In this document: piece after piece, positions 27,055 through 34,419 of the stretch | Layout of the letters: the number at the start of each line of letters is the position of its first letter | Numbering within the stretch: position 1 is the first letter of the stretch | NCBI GenBank assembly: GCA_937923795.1 | Contig: CALDWI010000007.1 | Location: forward strand, 62,001-126,000 | Reading direction: 5' to 3' | DNA: 64,000 nt | Source: an uncultured Collinsella sp. | GTDB taxonomy: Bacteria > Actinomycetota > Coriobacteriia > Coriobacteriales > Coriobacteriaceae | Program-made: the position numbers and the translations under genes | The notes under the pieces: generated by a model | The model's database searches: none | Seen by the model: only the letters and a program-made list of their open reading frames with translations | Told to the model about the DNA's origin: nothing

Positions 27055-27432
27055 ATGATTCCCGGATCGAACAAGGACCATCCGTCCTTCTTAAAGTCGT
27101 TCTCCTACGCCATGGAGGGCTTCGTCACCGCCGTCAAGACCGAGCGCAACATTAAGGTCATGCTCGTGGCGGGCGTGTGCACCGTCATTGCCGGCTGCAT
27201 CGTGGGGCTCGACATTGCCGAGTGGGCCACGGTTATCATCTGCTGTGGCTTGGTGATTCACGGCGAGCTGTGCAACACAGCCATGGAGGCGATCGTCGAC
27301 CTGGCGACCCAGGAGCTCCATCCGCTGGCAAAGCGTGCGAAGGATATCGCCGCCGCCTCCGTATACGTACTTTCCATCACCGCCGCGATTGTGGGATTGC
27401 TGGTATTTGCCCACGCGCTCGACTTTATTTAG
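27055..27432 (+). CDS. dgkA: Diacylglycerol/undecaprenol kinase
   Basis: A 125-residue integral membrane protein with three hydrophobic segments (about 37-53, 58-72 and 103-122) and the DgkA active-site motif ELCNTAMEAIVDL plus AKRAKDIAAASV. In Gram-positives this family mainly phosphorylates undecaprenol, feeding cell-wall carrier lipid. It lies nine bases after ybeY and before era, the usual order. Confidence 0.92.
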   Translation: MIPGSNKDHPSFLKSFSYAMEGFVTAVKTERNIKVMLVAGVCTVIAGCIVGLDIAEWATVIICCGLVIHGELCNTAMEAIVDLATQELHPLAKRAKDIAAASVYVLSITAAIVGLLVFAHALDFI

Positions 27433-27444
27433 AAAGGGATTTTC

Positions 27445-28521
27445 ATGTCCGACAATATGCAGCCTATCGATGAAACTCTGGACGACGAGTCCCTGGATGC
27501 GGTGGATGCCGAAGCGAACGATGCCTATGAGGATGTCGAGGAGTTCGATCCGTTTGAGGGCATGAGCGACGAGGAACTCGACGCCCTGTGCGACGAGGGC
27601 GACAGCCTCGCGGGCTTTGGCGACGTTGAGCCTGGTTTCCGCAGCGGCTTCGTGGCGCTGGTCGGCCGCCCCAACGCCGGCAAGTCCACGCTGCTCAACG
27701 CCTGCTATGGCAAAAAGGTCGCCATCACCTCGCCGGTGGCCCAGACGACCCGCCGCCGCATGCGCGCCGTCGTCAACCGCCCCGGTTACCAGCTGGTCTT
27801 TGTCGATACCCCGGGTATCCACAAGCCCAAGGACGGCCTGGGGTCCGAGCTCAACAAGAGCGCGTTGTTCGAACTGAACGATGTCGATGTCGTCGCGTTT
27901 TTGATTGATGCCACCAAGCCGATCGGCAGGGGAGACGCCTGGGTTGCCGAGCGCGTCAAAAACGCCCGTTCCAAGAAGGTCCTGGTGCTCACCAAGGCCG
28001 ATGAGGCCGACCCCGCACAGGTCATGGAGCAGCTTAAGACAGCCCACGAGCTCATGGAATATGACGATGAGATCGTGACGTCGTCGGTCAAGAACTTCAA
28101 CGTCGATGCCTTCATTGAGACCGTTGCGCACTTTTTGCCCGAGGGTCCGCGTTGGTTCCCCGAGGACATGGGTACCGACGCTTCCGACGAGACGCTCGTT
28201 GCCGAGTTTGTGCGCGAGAAGGTCTTGCGCCGCACCCGTGATGAGATCCCGCACTCCGTGGGCGTCATCTGTGACGCCCTCGAGCAGACTAAGAAGGTCC
28301 TGCGCGTGCACGCCACGATTTACGTCGAGCGCGAGGGGCAGAAGGGCATCATCATCGGCAAGGGCGGCGAAATGATTAAGCATATCGGCATCGATGCCCG
28401 TCGTGACCTTGAGCGTATCTTTGGCACGCAGGTCTTTTTGGAGCTGGACGTGAAGGTCAAGGCCGGCTGGCGCGACGACGAGGCCCAGATTCGCCGCTTT
28501 GGCTACAACGCCGAGGACTAA
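27445..28521 (+). CDS. era: GTPase Era with acidic N-terminal extension
   Basis: A 358-residue protein, about 60 longer than usual. Residues 1-65 are strongly acidic (for example DETLDDESLDAVDAE and EEFDPFEGMSDEELD). The G domain follows with GRPNAGKST (about 73), DTPGIHKPKDG and TKAD, then a C-terminal KH domain with IIGKGGEMIKHIG. Era binds the 3' end of 16S rRNA during 30S assembly. The ATG at 27445 follows AGAAAGGG; no start is visible at the G domain with a comparable site, so the extension looks genuine. Confidence 0.93.
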   Translation: MSDNMQPIDETLDDESLDAVDAEANDAYEDVEEFDPFEGMSDEELDALCDEGDSLAGFGDVEPGFRSGFVALVGRPNAGKSTLLNACYGKKVAITSPVAQTTRRRMRAVVNRPGYQLVFVDTPGIHKPKDGLGSELNKSALFELNDVDVVAFLIDATKPIGRGDAWVAERVKNARSKKVLVLTKADEADPAQVMEQLKTAHELMEYDDEIVTSSVKNFNVDAFIETVAHFLPEGPRWFPEDMGTDASDETLVAEFVREKVLRRTRDEIPHSVGVICDALEQTKKVLRVHATIYVEREGQKGIIIGKGGEMIKHIGIDARRDLERIFGTQVFLELDVKVKAGWRDDEAQIRRFGYNAED

Positions 28522-28536
28522 GGGCGCGCGGCGCGC

Positions 28537-29286
28537 ATGGCAGGCTCCCGGACATATCGCACGAAAGTGCTCGTCCTCGACAAGACGAAGCTCAAAGAGA
28601 CGGACCTGATCCTTACGATGCTTGACGAGCGGGGTCGGCAGGTTCGTGCCGTGGCGAAGGGCGCCCGCAAACCCGGTGGGCGCCTGGCCGCGCGCTGCGA
28701 GCTGTTCTGTACCGTCGATATGCTGCTCGCGCATGGACGGTCGCTCGACGTGGTTTCCCAAGCCGAGCTTATGGAGGCGCCGCTCGGCGCTGCGCCCGAT
28801 TACGAGACGACCTGCGCCGCAAGCGCGATCGCCGAAGTCGCACGCGTGTGCTCGTTCGAGGACGCCGAGGATCCGTTTACCTTTGCTATAACGCAGCGAG
28901 CGCTTGCCCTGGTGGGCAGCGGGCTCGACACGGCGCATATGGATCTACTTGTGGCGGCATATGTGTTTAAGCTGCTATCGCACGTTGGCTATCGACCCGA
29001 TTTCTCGGCCTGCGTGCTGTGCGGAGACCCCATGCTGTCGTATTTTTCGCCCCAGGCCGGCGGGCTCATGTGCGGCTCGTGCGCGTCGAGCGTTCCGGGT
29101 GCAGAGTTGGTATCGACCGGTGAGGTCGCATGGCTGCGCGCCCTCATGTCCATGACCTTCGATGCGCTTTTGGCTGAGAGGATCGATCCCCATACTGCCG
29201 CTTTTTTGTTGGGGCTTTCGCATGTCTGGGCGGCAACACATGCCGATCAGCGCCTCCGTGCGATGGAATTCATGTTGGGTCGGTGA
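28537..29286 (+). CDS. recO: DNA repair protein RecO
   Basis: A 249-residue protein with an N-terminal OB-fold (TKVLVLDKTKLKETDLI) and a zinc motif CVLCGDP...CGSC in the C-terminal half. RecO loads RecA on SSB-coated DNA with RecR. It is the last gene of the phoH-ybeY-dgkA-era-recO run. The upstream ribosome site is weak (agggcgcg). Confidence 0.93.
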   Translation: MAGSRTYRTKVLVLDKTKLKETDLILTMLDERGRQVRAVAKGARKPGGRLAARCELFCTVDMLLAHGRSLDVVSQAELMEAPLGAAPDYETTCAASAIAEVARVCSFEDAEDPFTFAITQRALALVGSGLDTAHMDLLVAAYVFKLLSHVGYRPDFSACVLCGDPMLSYFSPQAGGLMCGSCASSVPGAELVSTGEVAWLRALMSMTFDALLAERIDPHTAAFLLGLSHVWAATHADQRLRAMEFMLGR

Positions 29287-29310
29287 TGATGCGCGGGCGC
29301 GGGCTGCTTG

Positions 29311-29319
29311 TGGTAACAT
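29311..29319 (+). promoter_or_regulatory. Extended -10-like promoter of rpsO
   Basis: TGgTAACAT lies about 105 bases before the rpsO start. It matches the extended -10 form seen at rpmB and rpsT less well. Confidence 0.4.
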
Positions 29320-29424
29320 ACCGACCTGTTGGTACCTCGACCTTGGTTGCTCGCTCCACCGGCGGCTTCCCAGTCCGAGGCGAATCGAGTCGCCCGCGGG
29401 CGACGTAAAACGAAAGGTGAAACA

Positions 29425-29703
29425 ATGACTGTTTCCAAAGAGCGCAAGGCGGAGCTGACTGCCCAGTTCGGTAACACCCCGGTCGACACCGGTAACCCCA
29501 AGGTTCAGGTCGCCATCCTGTCCGAGCGCATCAAGGAGCTGACCGAGCACATGAAGTCCCACCAGAAGGACTTCCACACCCGTCGCGGTCTGCTCATGCT
29601 CGTCGGCCGCCGTCGTCGTCTTCTCTCCTACATCAAGAAGAACGACATCGTCGAGTACCGTGAGCTCATCAAGGCTCTGGGCATCCGCGACAACATCCAG
29701 TAG
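29425..29703 (+). CDS. rpsO: 30S ribosomal protein S15
   Basis: A 92-residue protein with TGNPKVQVAILSERI, HxxDFHTRRGLLMLVGRRRRLL and IKALGIR, the S15 pattern. It binds the central domain of 16S rRNA. The ATG follows GAAAGGTGAAAC. The 138-base leader before it may carry an autoregulatory S15 site, but I could not identify the fold. The pnp gene follows after a terminator, the conserved rpsO-pnp order. Confidence 0.96.
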   Translation: MTVSKERKAELTAQFGNTPVDTGNPKVQVAILSERIKELTEHMKSHQKDFHTRRGLLMLVGRRRRLLSYIKKNDIVEYRELIKALGIRDNIQ

Positions 29704-29718
29704 GATTTGTACATGCTA

Positions 29719-29749
29719 AGAGCGTCCTGCGCAGCGGGGCGCTCTTTTT
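29719..29749 (+). terminator. Terminator of rpsO
   Basis: agagcgtcc pairs with ggggcgctct (one G-T) and a TTTTTG run follows. Confidence 0.82.
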
Positions 29750-29768
29750 GTGTAAGGGCGTGAACAAT

Positions 29769-29839
29769 CACGCTCTGAAGCGTGGCGGGGGCAGGGGGCC
29801 CGCGTCACATGAGAAGCCCGCAGGCAAGGGGCCTGTGGG
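29769..29839 (+). promoter_or_regulatory. Structured pnp leader
   Basis: Two hairpins: cacgct/agcgtg (29769-29784) and a 9-bp stem cccgcaggc/gcctgtggg (29817-29839) that ends just before the AAAGGAG ribosome site. pnp leaders are often processed and autoregulated in other bacteria; that this one is so is inference. Confidence 0.5.
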
Positions 29840-29852
29840 GTAAAGGAGAACA

Positions 29853-32099
29853 ATGACACTCGTATCCAAGACCTTTGAGCTGTACGGCAAGACCTACACC
29901 TTTGAGTCGGGCGAGCTTGCCAAGCAGGCTACCGGCGCGTGCCTGGTCAAGCAGGGCGACACCACGATGCTCGACACCGTGGTCGTCTCCAAGGAGCGCA
30001 AGAACTACGACTTCTTCCCGCTGACTGTCGACTTCAACGAGAAGATGTACGCCGCCGGCCGCATCCCGGGTGGTTACCTCAAGCGTGAGGGCCGTCCCAG
30101 CGAGAAGGCCACGCTTACCGCGCGCATGATCGACCGTCCGATTCGCCCGAGCTTCCCGGACGGCTTCCGCAACGAGGTGCACATCGTCGCCACCTCGCTC
30201 GTCGCCGACCAGGTCAACCCCTTCGACGTCATCAACGTCATGGGTGCCTCTCTGGCCATGACGCTTGGTGGCGTGCCCTTCGAGGGCCCGCTTGCCTGCG
30301 TGCGCATCGGCCGCAACGTGGAGACCGGCGAGTTTATCGTCAACCCCACCTATGAGGAGCGCGAGAACTCCGACCTGGACCTGGAGCTGGGCGGCTCTGC
30401 CGACTTCATCTCGATGGTCGAGGCCGGCGCCGAGGAGATCTCCGAGGACGACATGCTCGCCGCCATGAAGTTTGGCCAGGAGGCCCTTGCTGCCTTCTGC
30501 CAGGCTCAGGACGAGTTCGTCGCCGAGTGGGAGCAGGTCAACGGCCCCATCGTCAAGAAGGAGTACCCGCTCGACCAGCCCGTCGAGGAGGTCCAGGAGC
30601 GCATCTTCGCCCACTACGACGAGATGGCAGCCGCCCTTCGCGACGCCGACAAGCTCTCCCGTATCGGCAAGGTCGAGGCTCTGAAGGAGTCCATCCGTGC
30701 CGAGTTCACCGAGGAGGAGCAGGCCGCTTGGGAGCGCGAGATCCCCGTGGCGCTCAAGAAGCTCGAGAAGAAGGCCATGCGCACCATGGTCGTCGAGACC
30801 GGTGAGCGCGTCGACGGCCGTGCCGCCGATGAGATTCGCCCCATCATGGTGAAAGACAACTACCTGCCGCTCGTTCACGGCTCCGGCCTGTTCCAGCGTG
30901 GCCAGACCCAGGTGCTCTCTGTCCTGTCGCTCGGCATGCTCAACGAGGGCCAGCGTTTGGATACCATTGAGCCCACCGAGGGCAAGCGCTACATGCACCA
31001 CTACAACTTCCCGCCGTTCTGCACCGGCGAGACCGGCCGCATGGGCAGCCCCAAGCGCCGCGAGATCGGCCATGGCAACCTGGCCGAGCGCGCCCTGCTT
31101 CCGGTGCTCCCCGACGAGAACGAGTTCCCCTACGCCATCCGCGTGGTCTCCGAGGTCATGGAGTCCAACGGCTCCTCTTCGATGGCTTCGACCTGCGGTT
31201 CTACGCTCGCCCTTATGGACGGCGGCGTGCCCATTAAGCGCCCGGTCTCCGGTATCGCCATGGGCCTGATCCAGGAGGAGGGTAAGACCGTGGTCCTGTC
31301 CGACATCCAGGGTCTCGAGGACTTCCTGGGCGACATGGACTTTAAGGTCACCGGCACCACCGAGGGCATCACCGCCCTGCAGATGGACAACAAGGCCACC
31401 GGACTTACCTTCGACATCCTGGCTCGCGCTCTGCAGCAGGCCAAGGAGGGTCGCGCCTTCATCCTGCAGAAGATGCTCGATGTGATCCCCGAGCCGCGCC
31501 ACACCACGCGCAGCACCGCTCCGCGCATCGTCTCCATCCAGGTTCCGACCGACAAGATCCGCGACGTCATCGGTTCCGGCGGTAAGGTCATCCGTGGTAT
31601 TCAGGATGAGACCGGCGCTTCGGTCGACATCCAGGAGGACGGCACCGTCTTTGTCGGTGGCACCGGCGAGTCCGTCGACCAGGCTGTCGAGCGCATCAAG
31701 CTCATCATCAAGGTTCCCGAGCCGGGCGAGGAGTACACCGGTCGCGTGGTCTCCATCCAGCCCTTCGGCGCCTTCGTCAACCTGCTGCCCGGTAAGGACG
31801 GCCTGCTGCACATTTCCCGCGTCGCCAAGGGCCGCGTGGAGAAGGTCGAGGACGTCCTCAATGTGGGCGACGAGGTCAAGGTCGTCGTCATCGAGGTCGA
31901 CGACCGCGGCAAGATTTCGCTCGATCGTCTGGATAAGCCCGAGGCCCCGGCTCGCGCCGAGGGTGCCTCCGAGGGCGACGGCGAGCACTTCCAGCGCCGT
32001 GAGCGTCCGCGTCGCGAGCGCTCCGAGCGCAGCGACCGCCCGCGCCGTCCCGGCGACAACGGAGGCCGCAAGCCCCGCCGTCACCACGACGCCGAGTAA
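29853..32099 (+). CDS. pnp: Polyribonucleotide nucleotidyltransferase (PNPase)
   Basis: A 748-residue phosphorolytic 3'-5' exoribonuclease with two RNase PH domains (about 1-220 and 320-550), a KH domain (DVIGSGGKVIRGIQ, about 570) and an S1 domain (YTGRVVSIQPFGAFV, about 630). The tail beyond 700 is rich in Arg, Glu and Gly (RRERPRRERSERSDR). It degrades mRNA with RNase Y and RNase J, both also in this window. ATG after AAAGGAGAAC. Confidence 0.97.
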   Translation: MTLVSKTFELYGKTYTFESGELAKQATGACLVKQGDTTMLDTVVVSKERKNYDFFPLTVDFNEKMYAAGRIPGGYLKREGRPSEKATLTARMIDRPIRPSFPDGFRNEVHIVATSLVADQVNPFDVINVMGASLAMTLGGVPFEGPLACVRIGRNVETGEFIVNPTYEERENSDLDLELGGSADFISMVEAGAEEISEDDMLAAMKFGQEALAAFCQAQDEFVAEWEQVNGPIVKKEYPLDQPVEEVQERIFAHYDEMAAALRDADKLSRIGKVEALKESIRAEFTEEEQAAWEREIPVALKKLEKKAMRTMVVETGERVDGRAADEIRPIMVKDNYLPLVHGSGLFQRGQTQVLSVLSLGMLNEGQRLDTIEPTEGKRYMHHYNFPPFCTGETGRMGSPKRREIGHGNLAERALLPVLPDENEFPYAIRVVSEVMESNGSSSMASTCGSTLALMDGGVPIKRPVSGIAMGLIQEEGKTVVLSDIQGLEDFLGDMDFKVTGTTEGITALQMDNKATGLTFDILARALQQAKEGRAFILQKMLDVIPEPRHTTRSTAPRIVSIQVPTDKIRDVIGSGGKVIRGIQDETGASVDIQEDGTVFVGGTGESVDQAVERIKLIIKVPEPGEEYTGRVVSIQPFGAFVNLLPGKDGLLHISRVAKGRVEKVEDVLNVGDEVKVVVIEVDDRGKISLDRLDKPEAPARAEGASEGDGEHFQRRERPRRERSERSDRPRRPGDNGGRKPRRHHDAE

Positions 32100-32121
32100 T
32101 AGCTACACATAAGCAGCTCAA

Positions 32122-32153
32122 CAAGGGCGACTCCGTACAGGGGTCGCCCTTTT
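32122..32153 (+). terminator. Terminator of pnp
   Basis: aagggcgac pairs with gtcgccctt around ccgtacag, followed by T residues. Its 3' half is also the outermost part of the left arm of the large inverted-repeat element that begins at 32146. Confidence 0.85.
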
Positions 32154-32294
32154 GCTTGCGCCCGGGAGGGCCGCATATGAAGTTTCCTGCTCTACAGTCC
32201 TGCGTAAGACGGAAAGCACATTAAGTGCTTTCCTTTGCGTGCGGAACTCGCGATAAACTTCATATGCGGCCCTCCCGGGCGCAAGCAAAAGGGC
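32146..32294 (-). repeat. Long hairpin element E1, family A
   Basis: Two perfectly complementary 40-base arms (32146-32185 and 32255-32294) flank a 69-base core (32186-32254). The core is 58/69 identical to the reverse complement of the core of E2, so E1 lies on the minus strand relative to E2. Inside it a second perfect 9-bp hairpin pairs 32211-32219 with 32225-32233. The arms share only the innermost aagttt with E2. No protein is encoded. No T run follows, so this is not simply a terminator. Confidence 0.85.
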
Positions 32295-32418
32295 TGGTTA
32301 GTGCCGCTCGCTATTTAGTTAGACAGTCTATTCAGTAGTCAGATTTCAGATCAGTAGATAGACACAGCAGTATTTCCCCTGATAAAACCTACCAAAATAA
32401 ACCTATCTCATATTGGCA
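32295..32418. other. AT-rich spacer between E1 and E2
   Basis: 124 bases, clearly poorer in G+C than the surroundings, with runs such as agtctattcagtagtcag and accaaaataaacc. No gene or clear promoter is recognised. Confidence 0.5.
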
Positions 32419-32559
32419 GGTCAGGGCTCAGCGGCCCCGGCACGGGCTAAGTTTATCGCGAGTTCCGCACGAACAGGAGGCCACTTAATGTGGCCTCCGT
32501 CGTGAGCAGGACTGTAGAGCAGGAAACTTAGCCCGTGCCGGGGCCGCTGAGCCCTGACC
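32419..32559 (+). repeat. Long hairpin element E2, family A
   Basis: Perfect 36-base arms (32419-32454 and 32524-32559) flank a 69-base core (32455-32523). The inner 9-bp stem is 32476-32484 with 32490-32498 and loop ttaat. Compared with E1, three base pairs of that stem differ and all three are compensated on both sides. The outer arms are unrelated to E1 except for the innermost six bases. Confidence 0.85.
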
Positions 32560-32747
32560 GGCGGGATACACAGGTTTAGATGGGGCTTTGATGCATGGGT
32601 GGTCTGTTGTTGTGCAAATGGGTATCATACTGTGGTTACTGCGTCGAATCTGTGATGCATGTTTGTACGTTCCCGGCGGTCGGTTTGCCAGAAGCGCCCC
32701 GTCGGTTGTTCCAGACCCGTTTCGAAGAAAGGAAACAACACTAACCT

Positions 32748-34418
32748 ATGGCAGCTAAAAAATCATCTCCCTTGAAGATCATCCCGCTCGGCGGCCTTGA
32801 CGGCATCGGCAAGAACATGACGGTCTTCGAGTGCGGCGACGACATGGTGCTCGTCGACGCCGGTCTCATGTTCCCGGATGACTCCCAGCCCGGTATCGAC
32901 CTGGTGCTTCCCGACTACACCTATGTTTTGGAGAACGAGGAAAAGCTCCGCGGTATCGTCGTCACCCACGGCCACGAGGACCACACCGGTTCGCTTCCGT
33001 ATCTGCTGCAGGACCTCAACAACAAGGTGCCCATCTTCTCGAGCAAGCTGACGCTTGGCTTTATCGAGGGCAAGCTTTCCGAGTTCCGCATCCGCGCACC
33101 CAAGTTCCGCGAGGTCAAGGGCGGCAGCCATGTCAACCTCGGCGGCATCTCGCTCGACTTCTTCTCGATGACGCACTCCATTCCCGGCGCTCTGGGCGTG
33201 TTCATCCGTACCAATCAGGGCACCGTTATGCACACCGGCGACTTTAAGCTCGACCAGACGCCCATCGACGGCGTCACGCCCGACTATGCCGCTATCAGCC
33301 GCTTTGCCAAGCAGGGCATCGACCTGTTGCTTTCCGATTCCACTAATGCCACGGTTCCCGGCTTTACCAAGTCCGAGGCCGAGGTCGGTCCCAACCTGCT
33401 GCACGCCATCAAGAACGCCCCGGGCCGCGTGTTCGTCGCGTCGTTCTCGAGCCATATCCATCGCCTGCAGCAGATCTGCGACGCCGCCCGCAAGTGCGGC
33501 CGCAAGGTTGTCGTGACCGGACGCTCCATGCTCACCAATACCCGCGTGGCGCGCGAGCTTGGCTACCTCAACATCGACGATGCCGATATTATCGATGCCT
33601 TTGATATCGATAACCTGCCTGACGATAAGATCGTCGTCATGTGCACCGGTTCGCAGGGCGAGCCGCTGTCGGCGCTGTCCCGCATGGCCAACGGTGAGCA
33701 CAAGACGCTCTCTATTCACGAGGGCGATACCGTCATCCTCTCGGCAACTCCCGTTCCTGGCAACGAGAAGGCCGTCCAGCAGGTCGTCAACAGCCTGGCC
33801 AAGCTCGGCTGCGACGTGTGGGATAAGAACCGCGCTCTCGTCCACGTCTCCGGTCACGGTAGCCAGGAGGAGCTCAAGCTCCTGATGGCCATGGCCAAGC
33901 CCACCTACTTTATGCCGGTTCACGGTGAGGCCGTGCATCTGCGCGCCCATGCCCAGCTGGCCCGCAAGATGGGCATCAAGGACGATCATATCTTTATCCT
34001 CGATAACGGCGACACGCTCGAGATGCGCGGCGGTATCGTCAAGCGCGGTACGCCCGTCGAGTCCGGCGTCGTCTACGTCGACGGCCTGCGTATCGGTGAT
34101 ACCGACCCCATCGTCCTGCGCGATCGTCAGAAGCTCGCCAACGACGGTATGGTCACGGCCGTTGCCATCGTCTCGCTCAAGCACAAGAAGATCGAGGCCA
34201 TCGAGTTCTCGGGCCGCGGCGTCTCGTTTGCCATCGACGACCAGTTCTCCGAGGATGCCTCCACGTCCATCATGAAGACGATCGAGAAGGGCAAGTTTAG
34301 CTTTACGAGCAGCGGCTCCGATGCCATTCGCAAGGCCGTGCGCGATTCGCTCTCCAACTTTATTTGGAGCCGTACGCGTACCCGTCCGATGATCATCCCG
34401 GTCGTCATGGAGGTTTAG
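32748..34418 (+). CDS. rnj: Ribonuclease J
   Basis: A 556-residue metallo-beta-lactamase/beta-CASP nuclease. The metal motif is HGHEDH (residues 74-79), with DLLLSDSTNA, the beta-CASP ARKCGRKVVVTGRSM segment and PVHGEAVHL near the end. RNase J has 5'-3' exonuclease and endonuclease activity in mRNA decay and rRNA maturation. ATG after AAGAAAGGAAAC; a TATCAT (32623-32628) may be the -10. The 190 bases before the start hold nothing else I recognise. The next gene, ftsK, begins after one base. Confidence 0.96.
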   Translation: MAAKKSSPLKIIPLGGLDGIGKNMTVFECGDDMVLVDAGLMFPDDSQPGIDLVLPDYTYVLENEEKLRGIVVTHGHEDHTGSLPYLLQDLNNKVPIFSSKLTLGFIEGKLSEFRIRAPKFREVKGGSHVNLGGISLDFFSMTHSIPGALGVFIRTNQGTVMHTGDFKLDQTPIDGVTPDYAAISRFAKQGIDLLLSDSTNATVPGFTKSEAEVGPNLLHAIKNAPGRVFVASFSSHIHRLQQICDAARKCGRKVVVTGRSMLTNTRVARELGYLNIDDADIIDAFDIDNLPDDKIVVMCTGSQGEPLSALSRMANGEHKTLSIHEGDTVILSATPVPGNEKAVQQVVNSLAKLGCDVWDKNRALVHVSGHGSQEELKLLMAMAKPTYFMPVHGEAVHLRAHAQLARKMGIKDDHIFILDNGDTLEMRGGIVKRGTPVESGVVYVDGLRIGDTDPIVLRDRQKLANDGMVTAVAIVSLKHKKIEAIEFSGRGVSFAIDDQFSEDASTSIMKTIEKGKFSFTSSGSDAIRKAVRDSLSNFIWSRTRTRPMIIPVVMEV

Positions 34419-34419
34419 T

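Noticed and set aside
32146..32559. Hairpins E1 and E2 as ordinary terminators
   Set aside because: No T run follows the outer stems, arms are far longer than a terminator needs, pnp already has its own terminator, and the cores are conserved between copies.
32100..32747. tRNA or protein gene in the pnp-rnj gap
   Set aside because: No cloverleaf or credible reading frame was found; the gap is made of the hairpin elements, an AT-rich spacer and the rnj promoter region.
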